Origin: Bacteroidota bacterium | GTDB lineage: Bacteria > Bacteroidota > Bacteroidia > Bacteroidales > VadinHA17 | Assembly (NCBI GenBank): GCA_030628785.1 | Contig: DAOVQI010000185.1 | Span: 1-6,637 of the forward strand | DNA length: 6,637 nt | Reading direction: 5' to 3' | Part shown: positions 6,620-6,637 of the stretch, one piece after another | Layout: every line of letters begins with the position of its first letter | Position numbering within the stretch: the first letter of the stretch is position 1 | Notes under the pieces: model-generated | What the model saw: only the letters and a program-made list of their open reading frames with translations | Database searches by the model: none | Told to the model about the DNA's origin: nothing | Made by a program: the position numbers and the translations under genes

Positions 6620-6637
6620 ATGAATAAAAACCGTTTG
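6620..6637 (+). CDS. Possible start of the next gene, 3'-partial
   Basis: ATG at 6620, 12 nt after the GH51 stop, opens a frame reading MNKNRL to the window edge. The Lys/Asn-rich beginning resembles the starts of the exported proteins in this locus, and the spacing fits the same operon. Six codons are too few to identify a product or even to prove that the frame is used. There is no clear Shine-Dalgarno sequence, as elsewhere in the window. Confidence 0.4.

Noticed and set aside
1..6637. tRNA or rRNA genes, CRISPR array, insertion sequence
   Set aside because: No regularly spaced repeats, transposase-like protein or recognisable RNA gene was seen; nearly all the window is occupied by the five substantial genes.

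Overview
The window looks like part of a carbohydrate-utilisation locus from a member of the Bacteroidota. This is inferred from AT-rich intergenic DNA, start codons without Shine-Dalgarno sequences, exported sulfatase and glycosidase genes placed beside sugar-catabolism genes, and a palindrome-rich intergenic stretch of a style I associate with that phylum. No marker gene settles the taxonomy. All genes lie on the + strand, and most are closely spaced.

Layout: (1) bases 1-1470 hold the 3' part of a formylglycine-type sulfatase, open at the left edge. Its first visible residues, N-G-C-S, look like the end of a lipoprotein signal. (2) 1493-2599 encodes a secreted TIM-barrel protein with a clan GH-A-like glutamate pair, in a family I cannot name. 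(3) 2600-2693 is an AT-rich gap with a 19-bp imperfect palindrome just before the next gene, a candidate operator. (4) 2694-4175 encodes a cytosolic FucI-type ketol-isomerase. (5) 4176-4337 is a hairpin-dense, relatively GC-rich intergenic region that resembles a mobile palindromic repeat. (6) 4338-5033 is araD, L-ribulose-5-phosphate 4-epimerase. (7) 5039-6607 is an exported GH51 alpha-L-arabinofuranosidase, 5 nt after araD. (8) A new reading frame probably begins at 6620 and runs off the right edge.

How they fit together: the sulfatase and the two glycosidases would act outside the cytoplasm and release L-arabinose from an arabinose-containing, possibly sulfated, polysaccharide. The isomerase would convert L-arabinose to L-ribulose, a kinase not present here would phosphorylate it, and AraD would give D-xylulose 5-phosphate for the pentose phosphate pathway. 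The parts most worth a second look are the unassigned GH-A-like protein, the FucI-type isomerase in the place where a classical AraA is expected, the candidate operator, and the structured spacer before araD.
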